Below, piece after piece: positions 51,794 through 60,899 of a stretch of DNA of 64,000 bases (its first letter is position 1; each line of letters opens with the position of its first letter). Source of the stretch: Candidatus Sulfotelmatobacter sp. (GTDB taxonomy: Bacteria > Acidobacteriota > Terriglobia > Terriglobales > Acidobacteriaceae); the NCBI GenBank assembly GCA_036500765.1, contig DASYBM010000004.1, positions 558,001 through 622,000 of the forward strand, read 5' to 3'. The position numbers and the translations under genes were made by a program. Below the pieces are notes generated by a model. That model ran no database searches and had not been told where the DNA came from. It saw only the letters and a program-made list of their open reading frames with translations.

Positions 51794-52750
51794 ATGGCCG
51801 CCACCGAAAAAGCGCAGCAGGAGTTGGAGCAGATCGAGCGCCAGGTCGCTGAACTGGAATCGCCCGGCGCCGATGACGCCACACGGCGGCAGATTGCAAA
51901 ATTACAAGAGCGCATTGATACTCTGCGCCGCGAGATGAACGCGCCCCCTACCGCTTGGCAGCGCACCGAACTGGCGCGCCATCCGCAGCGTCCGCAGTCG
52001 CTCGACTATATCGAGCGCATCTTCACTGATTTCAGCGAAGTTCACGGCGACCGCAGCTTTGGCGACGACGCTGCCATCATTACCGGCATGGCGCGCTTCC
52101 ACGGCGACGAAGTGCTCGTCGTCGCCACTCAAAAGGGCCGCGACATGAAGCAGCGTGTGCATCGCAACTTCGGCACGCCGCATCCTGAGGGATATCGCAA
52201 GGCGATCCGCGTGATGCAACTGGCGGAAAAATTCAAGCGTCCGATTTTTACTCTTGTGGATACTGACGGCGCCTATCCCGGCATTCATGCGGAAGAGCGC
52301 GGGCAGGCCGAAGCCATTGCCTACAACCTTCGTGAGATGGCGCGGCTGCAAGTTCCGATCATCGCCACCATCATTGGAGTCGGAGGTAGCGGCGGTGCTC
52401 TGGCGATCGCCGTCGCCGACCGCGTGCTGATGATGGAGAATTCGATTTACTCCGTCATCTCTCCCGAAGGCTGCGCGGCCATCATGTGGCGCGACGCCAC
52501 CAAGAAAGAACTCGCCGCCGAAGCCATGCGCATCACTGCGACAGACCTCAGCGAACTCGGTGTCATCGACGGCATTATTCCCGAGCCCGAAGGCGGTGCC
52601 CACCGCGATCACGAAGCCGCCGCGAATTTGCTCGATGCCAGCCTGCAAAAACACTACACCGAACTGAAGAAGGTCCCGCCCGTCGAATTGCTCGTGTCAC
52701 GATATAATAAGTTTCGTAAGATGGCCCAGTTTTACGAAACAGAAGGTTGA
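51794..52750 (+). CDS. accA: Acetyl-CoA carboxylase carboxyltransferase subunit alpha
   Basis: A 318-residue AccA of normal length. It has a helical N-terminus (KAQQELEQIERQVAEL), QRTELARHPQRPQSLDYIE, HGDRSFGDDAAI and GMARFHGDEVLVVATQKGRD. The CoA-binding crotonase-like part follows (TLVDTDGAYPGIHAEERGQAE, IGVGGSGGALAIAVADRVLM and YSVISPEGCAAIMW). With AccD (not in the window) it transfers carboxyl from biotin to acetyl-CoA, the first step of fatty-acid synthesis. A TonB-C protein follows 30 bases later. Confidence 0.97.
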   Translation: MAATEKAQQELEQIERQVAELESPGADDATRRQIAKLQERIDTLRREMNAPPTAWQRTELARHPQRPQSLDYIERIFTDFSEVHGDRSFGDDAAIITGMARFHGDEVLVVATQKGRDMKQRVHRNFGTPHPEGYRKAIRVMQLAEKFKRPIFTLVDTDGAYPGIHAEERGQAEAIAYNLREMARLQVPIIATIIGVGGSGGALAIAVADRVLMMENSIYSVISPEGCAAIMWRDATKKELAAEAMRITATDLSELGVIDGIIPEPEGGAHRDHEAAANLLDASLQKHYTELKKVPPVELLVSRYNKFRKMAQFYETEG

Positions 52751-52780
52751 GACCTCGAGTGGCGGCGATGTGCAGCTCCC

Positions 52781-53749
52781 ATGAAAAAGCTGAGTCTGAC
52801 GGTTATCCTCTTCCTTTGCGGCATCCAGATGCTTTCAGCCAGTACGGATCCACGGGAGTTATTCCTCGCGGCCAGACACCAATCCAACCTCTTCGAGGAC
52901 GACACTCAATTTCAGCTTGATGTCGATTTCCATGCACAAATGCAAATTCCCGCTCAAGGGCATCTGACTCTCAAATGGGCAGGAAAAGACCGCTGGTGGC
53001 GCAAAGTCGTCATGGGCAGCTTCGAGCAAGTCGACATCCGGAACGGCGATAAGCTTTACACCACCCGCAACGCAAGTTTTACTCCCGTAAGAGTTGGAGA
53101 GCTCTTTACCTTGTTGCAACTCAGCGAGCCTATTGCCCCGCAGGTTGTGAAGAAGCAGAAAGAGCGTGTTGAAAATGGAATTCAGATGACGTGCTTACGA
53201 GTACAGGAAGCGAGAGCGAGAAGTACGCCGCATGAGATCTGCATGAATTCTGCGCATGAGATTCTCTCAGATGAGTGGAAGGAATATCCCGATGACCAGC
53301 GCAGCGGGCGGTATTCCGGGTATTTCGATTTCCGAGCGCACAGATATCCGCGGACACTCGAACTGGTAGTGGATGGAAGCAAAGTAATCACCGCGAACGT
53401 GAATGAGTTAACGGCGGCGACTTTCGAGGAGAACCTGCTCGTTCCTGCGAAGGGAGCCATTGAGCGTCGCAAGTGCGCAGGTATAACACCGCCGGTGCCC
53501 GTGAGGACGCCTAACCCGACCTACCCCAGGTCCAACAGTCAGAACGGATTGATGGGTGATAGCACTGTCGCGATGACTGTGCTGGCCGATGGTTCGGTCA
53601 GTAATATTCAACTCGTTGGCACCGCTACGCACTCGATGGACGACGCAACCATGCAGACGCTGAGGGGATGGAAATTTAAGCCGGCCATGTGCGGTGCTGA
53701 TCCGGTTGTGTCGGACATCGAAGTGGTCGTGAGTTTCAGGCTGCGGTGA
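52781..53749 (+). CDS. Exported protein with TonB C-terminal domain
   Basis: A 322-residue protein with a signal peptide (LTVILFLCGIQMLSAS). A central domain of about 200 residues of unknown type follows (FQLDVDFHAQMQIPAQGHLT, WKEYPDDQRSGRYSGYFDF). The C-terminal TonB_C domain (about 240-322) has PNPTYPRSNSQNGLMGDSTV, VLADGSVSNIQLVGTATHSM and LRGWKFKPAMC. It lacks a TonB membrane anchor and Pro-rich spacer, so it is probably a soluble periplasmic or lipoprotein-like relative rather than the energy transducer itself. Such proteins are common in Acidobacteria. Confidence 0.75.
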   Translation: MKKLSLTVILFLCGIQMLSASTDPRELFLAARHQSNLFEDDTQFQLDVDFHAQMQIPAQGHLTLKWAGKDRWWRKVVMGSFEQVDIRNGDKLYTTRNASFTPVRVGELFTLLQLSEPIAPQVVKKQKERVENGIQMTCLRVQEARARSTPHEICMNSAHEILSDEWKEYPDDQRSGRYSGYFDFRAHRYPRTLELVVDGSKVITANVNELTAATFEENLLVPAKGAIERRKCAGITPPVPVRTPNPTYPRSNSQNGLMGDSTVAMTVLADGSVSNIQLVGTATHSMDDATMQTLRGWKFKPAMCGADPVVSDIEVVVSFRLR

Positions 53750-53827
53750 GCATTTGTTTAGTTCCAAAACAGATTCGTCCGTGCCATCGGCGGGCGATTG
53801 CAGGCGACGCGACAGTGGCGCTCTCGA

Positions 53828-53833
53828 TATAAT
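53828..53833 (+). promoter_or_regulatory. -10 box candidate of korAB
   Basis: TATAAT lies 75 bases upstream of the chosen korA start in the gap after the TonB-C gene. No good -35 is seen at 17 bases. Weak call. Confidence 0.35.
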
Positions 53834-53908
53834 AGAGTGTTTCCCGCTCAGCAATCACAAACCACCGGCAACGGGGCGAAAAGCCCGCTAATGAAGGAAG
53901 GTGTTGGG

Positions 53909-55762
53909 ATGGCCACTACCGATGTCACGCCTCATGAATCCTCAGGGGGCGTGGGGCACAAGCGCATCGTCAACGACATGAGCATTCAGGTCGCGACGGT
54001 CAACGGCTCCGGCTCGCAGAGTTCGAACACGGTTCTGTTGCGCAGCATTTTTCAGATGGGCGTACCGGTTTCCGGGAAGAACATGTTCCCGTCGAATATC
54101 GCCGGACTGCCGACCTGGTACACGATTCGCGCCAACAAGAACGGCTACATCGGCCGCAAGAAAGAAATCGATTTCCTGGTGGCGATGAATCCTGAGACCG
54201 CGGTCGAAGACACGATGTCGCTGGCTGCCGGTGCGTCCGTTCTTTACGACGAACCGCTGGCCCTTCACAAGCTGCGCGACGATCTTCTTTTCTACGCCGT
54301 ACCCTATGACAAGCTCGTCGCCGCCGTGTGTCCGGAAGCCAAGCTGCGCAAACTGGTCAAGAACATGGTGTACGTCGGCGTGGTCGCGAACCTGCTCGCC
54401 ATCGAGATGGGCGAGATTGAGAAGGCGATCCGCAAGCAGTTTGCCAATAAAGTGAAGGCGGCCAATCTGAATCTGGCCGCGGCACAGGCTGGGTTCGACT
54501 ATGCCAAGGCAAACCTGAAGAAGCTCGGCGTTTTCTATATCGAGCGCATGAACGCGACCGCCGGCAAAATTATCATCGACGGTAACTCCGCTGCTGCGCT
54601 CGGCTGTATGTTCGCCGGATGCACCGTCGTTACCTGGTATCCGATCACGCCTTCGTCCTCGCTTGTGGAGACGATGATTGACTACATGAAGGAATACCGC
54701 ATTGGCCCCGACGGCAAAGCGACGTTCGCCATCGTGCAGGCCGAAGACGAACTGGCCGCGATCGGCATGGTCATCGGCGCAGGCTGGGCGGGCGCGCGCA
54801 GCATGACCGCAACTGCCGGCCCCGGCATCTCGCTGATGGCGGAGTTTGCCGGACTCGCGTACTACGTCGAAGTCCCCGGCGTCATCTGGGACATTCAACG
54901 CGTCGGGCCCTCCACCGGCCTGCCTACGCGTACTTCGCAGGGCGATATTCTCTCGACAGCGTTTCTCTCGCACGGCGATACCAAGAACATCATGCTATTC
55001 CCCTGCTCGGTGACCGAGTGCTTCAGCATGGCGCCCGAAGCCTTCAATCTGGCGGAGCAATTCCAGACGCTGGTGTTCGTCATGTCCGATCTTGATCTCG
55101 GGATGAATAACTGGATGTCCGATCCCTTCGAATATCCCACAACGCCGATCAATCGCGGCAAGGTGCTCAGCAAGGAAGATCTCGACCGGCTCGGCAGTTT
55201 CGCCCGCTACAAAGATATCGATGGCGACGGCATCGGCTACCGGACTTTGCCCGGGACGATTCATCCCGCGGCGGCCTACTTCGCGCGCGGCAGCGGTCAC
55301 AACGAGAAAGCGCAATACAGCGAACGCGCTGACGACTTTGAAAACAACATGGAGCGCCTGAACCGCAAGTTCGAAACCGCGCGGTCGTTCGTTCCACGGC
55401 CTGAGATCACGAGAGGTAAGGACGCCGGGGGTGAACGAGTAAAGATTGGAATCATCGGCTATGGCACTTCTCATTGGGGCATCACCGAAAGCCGCGATCA
55501 ATTGCGCGACGAATATCACATCGAAACCGATTACCTGCGGTTGCGCGCTTATCCTTTCACCCGCGAGGTGCATGAGTTCGTTGAGCAGCACGATGTTATC
55601 TATCTCGTCGAGCAGAATCGCGACGCGCAGATGCTCACCTTGCTCAAATTGGATCTGAAGCCGGAACTCACCACGAAACTCCGCAGCCTGGCCCACATCA
55701 ACGGACTGCCGCTCGACGCCCGGTCCATCACCGACGAACTGACCAGCATGGAGGGCAAGTAA
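53909..55762 (+). CDS. korA: 2-oxoacid:ferredoxin oxidoreductase subunit alpha (gamma-alpha fusion)
   Basis: A 617-residue KorA-type subunit. The N-terminal 190 or so residues are the gamma domain (VATVNGSGSQSSNTVLLRSI, KNMFPSNIAGLPTWYTIRAN). The rest is the pyrimidine-binding and domain II part of alpha (GNSAAALGCMFAGCTVVTWYP, ITPSSSLVETM, GPGISLMAEFAGLAYYVEVP, GPSTGLPTRTSQGDI). With KorB it oxidises 2-oxoglutarate to succinyl-CoA using ferredoxin; specificity for 2-oxoglutarate is inferred from the fused layout. The ATG at 53909 has AGGAAGG eight bases before it; 53891 is the alternative. korB starts directly after the stop. Confidence 0.92.
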   Translation: MATTDVTPHESSGGVGHKRIVNDMSIQVATVNGSGSQSSNTVLLRSIFQMGVPVSGKNMFPSNIAGLPTWYTIRANKNGYIGRKKEIDFLVAMNPETAVEDTMSLAAGASVLYDEPLALHKLRDDLLFYAVPYDKLVAAVCPEAKLRKLVKNMVYVGVVANLLAIEMGEIEKAIRKQFANKVKAANLNLAAAQAGFDYAKANLKKLGVFYIERMNATAGKIIIDGNSAAALGCMFAGCTVVTWYPITPSSSLVETMIDYMKEYRIGPDGKATFAIVQAEDELAAIGMVIGAGWAGARSMTATAGPGISLMAEFAGLAYYVEVPGVIWDIQRVGPSTGLPTRTSQGDILSTAFLSHGDTKNIMLFPCSVTECFSMAPEAFNLAEQFQTLVFVMSDLDLGMNNWMSDPFEYPTTPINRGKVLSKEDLDRLGSFARYKDIDGDGIGYRTLPGTIHPAAAYFARGSGHNEKAQYSERADDFENNMERLNRKFETARSFVPRPEITRGKDAGGERVKIGIIGYGTSHWGITESRDQLRDEYHIETDYLRLRAYPFTREVHEFVEQHDVIYLVEQNRDAQMLTLLKLDLKPELTTKLRSLAHINGLPLDARSITDELTSMEGK

Positions 55763-56818
55763 ATGGGTACCACCACTGTTGAACCCGGAGCCGCACCCGG
55801 ACCGAAGACGAATCGCATCGGCCTGACCGTCATGGATTACAAGGGCGGCAAGACTACGCTGTGCGCCGGTTGCGGCCACAATGCGATCTCCGAGCGCATC
55901 ATTGAGTCCATGTACGAGATGGGGGTGCAGCCCGAACTGCTGATCAAGCCGAGCGGCATTGGCTGCTCCTCGAAAACGCCCGCGTATTTCATGAATCGCT
56001 CGCACAGCTTCAATGCTGTGCATGGGCGCATGCCTTCGGTCGCCACCGGAGCGCTGCTGGCCAATCGCAAACTGGTTTGCATCGGCGTCAGCGGCGACGG
56101 CGACACCGCGTCCATCGGCATAGGACAATTCATTCACCTGATGCGGCGCAATCTGCCGATCATTTACATCATCGAAGACAACGGCGTTTATGGTCTGACC
56201 AAGGGCCAGTTCTCGGCTACCGCCGATCTTGGTTCGAAGCTCAAATCGGGCGTCTTGAATGACCTGCCGCCGATCGACACCTGCGCGCTGGCGATTCAAC
56301 TCGGAGCAACGCTCGTCGGCCGCTCGTTCTCGGGTGACAAGCGCCAGCTCAGCGCCATGCTGAAAGCCGCCATCGCTCACAAGGGCACGGTCATGCTCGA
56401 CGTGGTTTCGCCCTGCGTCACGTTCAACGATCATGAGGGCTCGACCAAGTCTTACAAGTATGTGAAGGAGCACGAAGAGACTTTGCAGGACGTGAGCTTC
56501 GTTCCGCACTTTGAAGACATTGACGTCGAGTACGATCCAGGCACCACGGTCGAAGTCACCATGCACGACGGCTCGCGCCTGCATCTGCGAAAGCTGGAAG
56601 AAGACTTCGACCCGACCGACAAGATTCGCGCCATCAGTCGCCTCACCGAAGCCCACGATAAGGGCGAGGTGCTGACCGGCGTGTTCTATGTGAACCCGGA
56701 GGCGCCCAACTTCATGGATATGTTGAACGTGGTCGACCAGCCGCTGGCCACGCTGCCCGATTCGGTGACGCGCCCCGGAAAAGAAGTGCTGGATGCAGTG
56801 ATGGAAGAGTTGCGCTAG
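55763..56818 (+). CDS. korB: 2-oxoacid:ferredoxin oxidoreductase subunit beta
   Basis: A 351-residue TPP-binding subunit. CAGCGHN (Cys34, Cys37) and GIGCSSKTPAYF (Cys) contribute [4Fe-4S] ligands. SGDGDTASIGIGQFIHLMRR and EDNGVYGLTKGQ form the TPP/Mg site. SPCVTFND brings the fourth Cys. It directly follows korA with no gap, so the two are co-translated. A terminator lies 16 bases after its stop. Confidence 0.95.
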   Translation: MGTTTVEPGAAPGPKTNRIGLTVMDYKGGKTTLCAGCGHNAISERIIESMYEMGVQPELLIKPSGIGCSSKTPAYFMNRSHSFNAVHGRMPSVATGALLANRKLVCIGVSGDGDTASIGIGQFIHLMRRNLPIIYIIEDNGVYGLTKGQFSATADLGSKLKSGVLNDLPPIDTCALAIQLGATLVGRSFSGDKRQLSAMLKAAIAHKGTVMLDVVSPCVTFNDHEGSTKSYKYVKEHEETLQDVSFVPHFEDIDVEYDPGTTVEVTMHDGSRLHLRKLEEDFDPTDKIRAISRLTEAHDKGEVLTGVFYVNPEAPNFMDMLNVVDQPLATLPDSVTRPGKEVLDAVMEELR

Positions 56819-56834
56819 AACTGGCAAAAAGGTG

Positions 56835-56860
56835 AAGGCCCTCTCACGAGGGCCTTTCCA
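56835..56860 (+). terminator. Terminator of korAB
   Basis: AAGGCCCTC (56835-56843) pairs perfectly with GAGGGCCTT (56848-56856) around TCAC, followed by TTCC. It can also act for the convergent small gene at 56887-57087, where a T run follows in minus-strand reading. Confidence 0.85.
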
Positions 56861-56886
56861 TTGTTGCGACTCCTCAACAAGCACGT

Positions 56887-57087
56887 CTACGCTGTTTTCG
56901 TTTCCGGCTCGCCGCTATGTTCCGGATTTTGCCCAGGTTCGGGAAAATCGGAGTCCGCATCTTTCAAGATTGGGTCCTGATCGCGATGGCCCAGTTGTTC
57001 TTGCAGGCCAACGTTGCCCGCCTCCTTGTGATCCTCAGCTTCGGTCGCACCCTTCGCCGTATCCTGATCGCGTGTAGTGTTTGGCAT
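56887..57087 (-). CDS. Small hydrophilic protein
   Basis: A 66-residue, very hydrophilic and acidic protein (MPNTTRDQDTAKGATEAEDH, then KEAGNVGLQEQLGHRDQDP). The ATG at 57087 has AAGAGGT six bases upstream. A longer frame to 57300 lacks support. The composition suggests an intrinsically disordered stress-type protein. Function unknown. Confidence 0.55.
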   Translation of the reverse strand: MPNTTRDQDTAKGATEAEDHKEAGNVGLQEQLGHRDQDPILKDADSDFPEPGQNPEHSGEPETKTA

Positions 57088-57187
57088 CTCGTACCTCTTG
57101 CATTGACTCTGACGAACCCACTCTATTACTAGACCGATTTGAATCCTATAGTGGTAAATTAGGAGAGGTTCGCCGGAGACAAGGTAT

Positions 57188-57370
57188 ATGAGGCGCTGTC
57201 TTTCCTTAACGATATTGGCTGTTTGGTGCAGCGCAACCGCCTGGGCGGCGCAGTCGCAGCCAAGGTTCATTCCAGTCAAGGCAAACCCGCACCATGTCAC
57301 TCGCCATCATGCCCACAAGGCTGCAAGGCATCGCGCTCCCAAGCGGCGTCGGCGGCGCCACGCCATCTGA
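57188..57370 (+). CDS. Small exported His/Arg-rich peptide
   Basis: A 60-residue frame with a good signal peptide (CLSLTILAVWCSATAWAAQS), then a strongly basic tail (HHVTRHHAHKAARHRAPKRR). An AAGG lies a few bases before the ATG. The clear signal peptide followed by a His-rich segment suggests a real periplasmic, possibly metal-binding, peptide. It converges with cpoB. Confidence 0.5.
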   Translation: MRRCLSLTILAVWCSATAWAAQSQPRFIPVKANPHHVTRHHAHKAARHRAPKRRRRRHAI

Positions 57371-57420
57371 TGAAAACCGCACGGACGAATGCGTCCGTTG
57401 CTACGCAATTATTCGCGCGC

Positions 57421-58260
57421 TTACCTTCCCGAGGTCGCTGCTCCAAGCTTGCGTAACCGGTCCTTGGCCTGCAACGCCTCTGGAGACCGCGGATAGCGCT
57501 GGATCACGCGCTTCAACTCGCTAACTCCATCATCCTGTTTGCCCAGTTCAATCAGGGCGAATCCCTTCTTCAACTCCGCTGACGCGGCTTTATTTCCGCT
57601 GGGAAAATTCTGCAATACCGCGTCATAGCTCTCCGCCGCCTGCTGGTAGTTGCCCTGGCGAAATTGAATCTCGCCTAGATAGAAATAGCAATTTCCCGCC
57701 AGATCGGTATTGGGATAGTACTTGATGTAGTCGGAACACTCCTGCAACGCGAGATCATTCTTGCCACCGTTGTAATCGCGCAAGGCATTGTTGTAGAGAA
57801 CGTCCGGTGGGGGAGCGTTCTTGAGCGCGTCCGCCGCTGCCACCTGGGTTGCCTGTTGGGCCGCCAGACTCTGCTGCCCCGCCTGCATGTCATCGAGTTG
57901 CTTGGACACCTTTGCCAGACGGGCTTTCAGTTCGTCCATGGTGTCGTTCAGCGCCTGGATCTGGCCGGAAAGTTGGTCGGTCTTCGATCCGCCATCGGCC
58001 TGCTGCCTGGCCAGCGTTGTCTGCAACGCGTTGAGGGCAGTCGCCACTTTGTTGACGGCGTCGGTGTCCTGCTCCACCAGATTTTTCATCACGCCCATGC
58101 GCTCGTCAAAGCTGCGCTGCATGGCCGTCATCTGTTCCTGGAGTTGCTGCACTTGCGTCTGCAACTGCACCATGTCTTTGTTCGCGGGCCAAGCCGGAGT
58201 CACGCTGATTACGAACACCATCAGCACTGCGAGGAATGCGGAGTTGCGGTTTATTTTCAT
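57421..58260 (-). CDS. cpoB: Tol-Pal system protein CpoB (YbgF)
   Basis: A 279-residue periplasmic protein. It has a signal peptide (FLAVLMVFVISVTPAWP) and a coiled coil (about 30-140: VQLQTQVQQLQEQMTAMQRS, LNDTMDELKARLAKV). Three TPR units follow (LYNNALRDYNGGKNDLALQE, GEIQFRQGNYQQAAESYDAV, VSELKRVIQRYPRSPEA). CpoB coordinates the Tol complex with peptidoglycan synthesis during division. It is the last gene of the leftward tol cluster. Confidence 0.92.
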   Translation of the reverse strand: MKINRNSAFLAVLMVFVISVTPAWPANKDMVQLQTQVQQLQEQMTAMQRSFDERMGVMKNLVEQDTDAVNKVATALNALQTTLARQQADGGSKTDQLSGQIQALNDTMDELKARLAKVSKQLDDMQAGQQSLAAQQATQVAAADALKNAPPPDVLYNNALRDYNGGKNDLALQECSDYIKYYPNTDLAGNCYFYLGEIQFRQGNYQQAAESYDAVLQNFPSGNKAASAELKKGFALIELGKQDDGVSELKRVIQRYPRSPEALQAKDRLRKLGAATSGR

Positions 58261-58484
58261 AGAGATTCGCTGACCTTCGCTTTTAGTACCAAAGCGTTTA
58301 GATGCCTGGATTGTCTGCTTCGATGGTCTGCTTCGATTGTCCCACAGGCGGGAAACGATTCCACGCAGAAAGGAGACCCGGAACCGAAAGTCTCAACGGT
58401 ACCGCGGCGCACACGCCCACTCACTCGTGCCGAAAAAGCGGCGGGAGACGCCGCACCGGCGTCCCCCACCCACGAGCAGTTTCA

Positions 58485-59207
58485 CTACTTCTGGTAAACC
58501 AAATGCCCACGGCGGTTCTGCTGCCAGCAAGCTTCGTTGCTTTCGGTGCAGAACGGTTTTTCCTTACCGTAGCTGATGGTCTTGATGCGGCTCGGGCTGA
58601 TGCCCACGGCGGTGAGTACGTTCTTCACCGCACTGGCGCGCTGGTCGCCCAGAGCCAGGTTGTAATCGGTCGAGCCCCGTTCGTCGCAGTGTCCTTCGAT
58701 GGTCACATTAATGTTGGGATGCTGATTGAGGAACGCCGCGTCAGCCTGCACCGAACTCTGCTGGTCGCTGCGAACATCGGACTTGTCGTAGTCGAAGTAA
58801 ATATCCTTGATGTTCTGGCTGAACAAGTCTTCATCGGTCACCGTGGGCGCCGGCGGCGGAGGCGGCGGCGGTGCCTGCGTCACGGTGAGCCGCGCGGTCG
58901 CTTCCTGCGAACCGCCAGCTCCCTTGGCGACCAGGTGGTACGTCGTGGAATCGGTTGGCGAGACGCTTTGCGAACCGTTGGGCTGCACCGCGCCGATGCC
59001 GTCGATCGACACATCGGTCGCATTGCTGGTTTGCCACGTCAGCGAAGCGGACTGCCCCGCCTGAATGGAATTCGGATTCACTGAAATCGAAGCCGTGGGC
59101 GCCGGCGGCGGCGGGGGCGGTGGTGGCGGGGGCGGCGTCGCCTTCTTTTTGCAAGCGCCCAGCGTGAGAAGAGCTGCGAGTGCACAGATGAGAAACAGCC
59201 ATTTCAT
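58485..59207 (-). CDS. pal: Peptidoglycan-associated lipoprotein Pal
   Basis: A 240-residue outer-membrane lipoprotein with lipobox LTLGAC (Cys about 19). A Pro run and an Ig-like insert (about 40-110, ISVNPNSIQAGQSASLTWQT) separate the lipid anchor from the OmpA-like domain (IYFDYDKSDVRSDQQSSVQA, VTIEGHCDERGSTDYNLALG, INTISYGKEKP-like end). The Ig-like insert between two Pro-rich linkers is not found in the E. coli protein. It binds peptidoglycan and TolB. It lies between tolB and cpoB. Confidence 0.93.
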   Translation of the reverse strand: MKWLFLICALAALLTLGACKKKATPPPPPPPPPPPAPTASISVNPNSIQAGQSASLTWQTSNATDVSIDGIGAVQPNGSQSVSPTDSTTYHLVAKGAGGSQEATARLTVTQAPPPPPPPAPTVTDEDLFSQNIKDIYFDYDKSDVRSDQQSSVQADAAFLNQHPNINVTIEGHCDERGSTDYNLALGDQRASAVKNVLTAVGISPSRIKTISYGKEKPFCTESNEACWQQNRRGHLVYQK

Positions 59208-59280
59208 ACTTTGTTGCTTCACTTTTATTTCCTCCCGGGACCCCGAAGGTCGCCCTCCGAAGTCAGACGAAGTGTATTCA

Positions 59281-60654
59281 CTATTTCCAACTCCAATTCG
59301 GCTGCGAGTTATGTCCTGTAAAAGTCAGTTGTTGAATCTTACTGCCGTCGGCAAGCATGCTCCAGAGTTGGAGAGTGCCGGAGCGATTCGATTGAAACAC
59401 AATATGCCGCCCATCCGGCGACCACGAAGGAAAATCGTTGCGCCCGCCATCGTGCGTGAGCTGCACCCATTGCTTGCTGGCAATATCCATCAGATAAATA
59501 TCCGATGCTCCCGGCTCGCCGGGGCCATATTTCCGCACCCAGGCAAAACAAAGAAATTGTCCGTTCGGCGCCCAACTTGGAGACACAGCGTATCCTTGAT
59601 CGGTCATGCGCTGCAAGTTCGTGCCGTCGCCTTCCATGGAATAGATCTGCGGCAATCCGGTGCGCCCGCTGACAAAAGCAATTTGCCCATTGGTCTTGCG
59701 GTTCCAAACCGGCGAAACGTCCGGCCCCTTCCCCGTTGTCACACGCCGCAAGTTTCCGCCCGACGCGTCGGCCACATAAATTTCCGGTTCACCGCTGCGC
59801 GACGACGAAAGTGCCAGCTTCAACCCGTCCCCCGACCACGCCGGCGAAAGGTTCGTCCCGCCCAGGTGAGGAAAACTCACCGGCCGGTTCAGGTCGAGTG
59901 AGTACATCATGATCTCCCAGCCGGTTTTGGTCAGGCTGCTGAAGGCGACGCGCGAACCATCGGGCGAAACTCGCGGCGACAGCGAAATCGAGCCCAACCG
60001 CGTGATCTGGTGCTGGTTGGAGCCATCGTAATCCATCGCCCATATTTCCTTGTGTCCGGTTCGGTCGCTGACAAAATAAATCTGCGTCTCGGCGATGCCC
60101 TGAATGCCGCCGCCCAGCCGGAAGATGATCTCATCGGCGAACTTGTGCGCCATCAGTCGCGCCACCGCGTCGCTCGCCGTATCCGAGTACTGCTTGCCGA
60201 GAACTTGCGGCGTCTGGGCATTCTTCACGTCATAGAGCCAGCCCTGCACCGTGAGTCTTCCGCCAGCCACTCCCAGATTTCCAAACGCCAGCATGGCCGC
60301 ATTGGGAGGCGGCACGTTCCAGGCCAGCAGATTAACTTCGGGGGGCTGTCCTGGAACCTGTAAGGGATAAAAACTCTTCGAAACCAGTTCGACGATGCCG
60401 GAGACGTCGAGGTCGTTCCACAGCGTATCGTTGAAAGTCTTGACCAGTGCGGCGTTCTGCGGATCGGCGTTCGCAGGTTTAAAGTCCGGCACCGCCAGCC
60501 GAACCTTCTCCACGCCCAGGCTTGTGCCGGTCTTAACCCAGTCTTGGGCAAGCATGTTAGAGGAGAGAAGGCAGCAGGCGAGCATAACCGCGAGCAGCGC
60601 GTCGCGGACAGCAATGAGCCCTCGCCGGGAAGTAGGTCTAGCGCTTTCGTCCAT
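59281..60654 (-). CDS. tolB: Tol-Pal system protein TolB
   Basis: A 457-residue periplasmic protein with a signal peptide (DALLAVMLACCLLSSNMLAQ). The N-terminal domain (VRLAVPDFKPANADPQNAAL, WNDLDVSGIVELVSKSFYPL) is followed by a six-bladed propeller (SRVSPDGSRVAFSS-type units, SWSPDGRHIVFQSNRSGTLQ). TolB links Pal to the inner-membrane TolQRA motor. The ATG at 60654 is chosen because it gives a proper signal peptide; the frame extends upstream to 60756. Confidence 0.94.
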   Translation of the reverse strand: MDESARPTSRRGLIAVRDALLAVMLACCLLSSNMLAQDWVKTGTSLGVEKVRLAVPDFKPANADPQNAALVKTFNDTLWNDLDVSGIVELVSKSFYPLQVPGQPPEVNLLAWNVPPPNAAMLAFGNLGVAGGRLTVQGWLYDVKNAQTPQVLGKQYSDTASDAVARLMAHKFADEIIFRLGGGIQGIAETQIYFVSDRTGHKEIWAMDYDGSNQHQITRLGSISLSPRVSPDGSRVAFSSLTKTGWEIMMYSLDLNRPVSFPHLGGTNLSPAWSGDGLKLALSSSRSGEPEIYVADASGGNLRRVTTGKGPDVSPVWNRKTNGQIAFVSGRTGLPQIYSMEGDGTNLQRMTDQGYAVSPSWAPNGQFLCFAWVRKYGPGEPGASDIYLMDIASKQWVQLTHDGGRNDFPSWSPDGRHIVFQSNRSGTLQLWSMLADGSKIQQLTFTGHNSQPNWSWK

Positions 60655-60899
60655 CCGTGTGGGGTTGAAACGTACCGGGGTAAAACATACGACGAACGAC
60701 AATATCGTATCACGATATGAATTGCTTGGCAAGGTTCCTTCCCTTTTTGCACTCATTACGGGAGCCGTTCTTCAGGCGAAGCATCTCCCGCGCACTGGCT
60801 CCGTCATTTTTTCCCCGGATACAATCCTGCAACCGCATTGTGCTCTCTTTCGCAGATTGCGAAACCTACTCGATAGTGCATGCTGTTGACCGCCCAGGT

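Noticed and set aside
52697-52712. TATAAT inside the 3' end of accA as a promoter for the TonB-C gene
   Set aside because: It lies in coding sequence and no convincing -35 box was found, so it is not listed as a feature.
54995-56884. A 629-codon open frame antisense to korA/korB
   Set aside because: Long antisense frames are expected opposite GC-rich coding genes with strong third-position bias. The plus strand holds clear KorA and KorB, and the antisense product has no recognisable motif.
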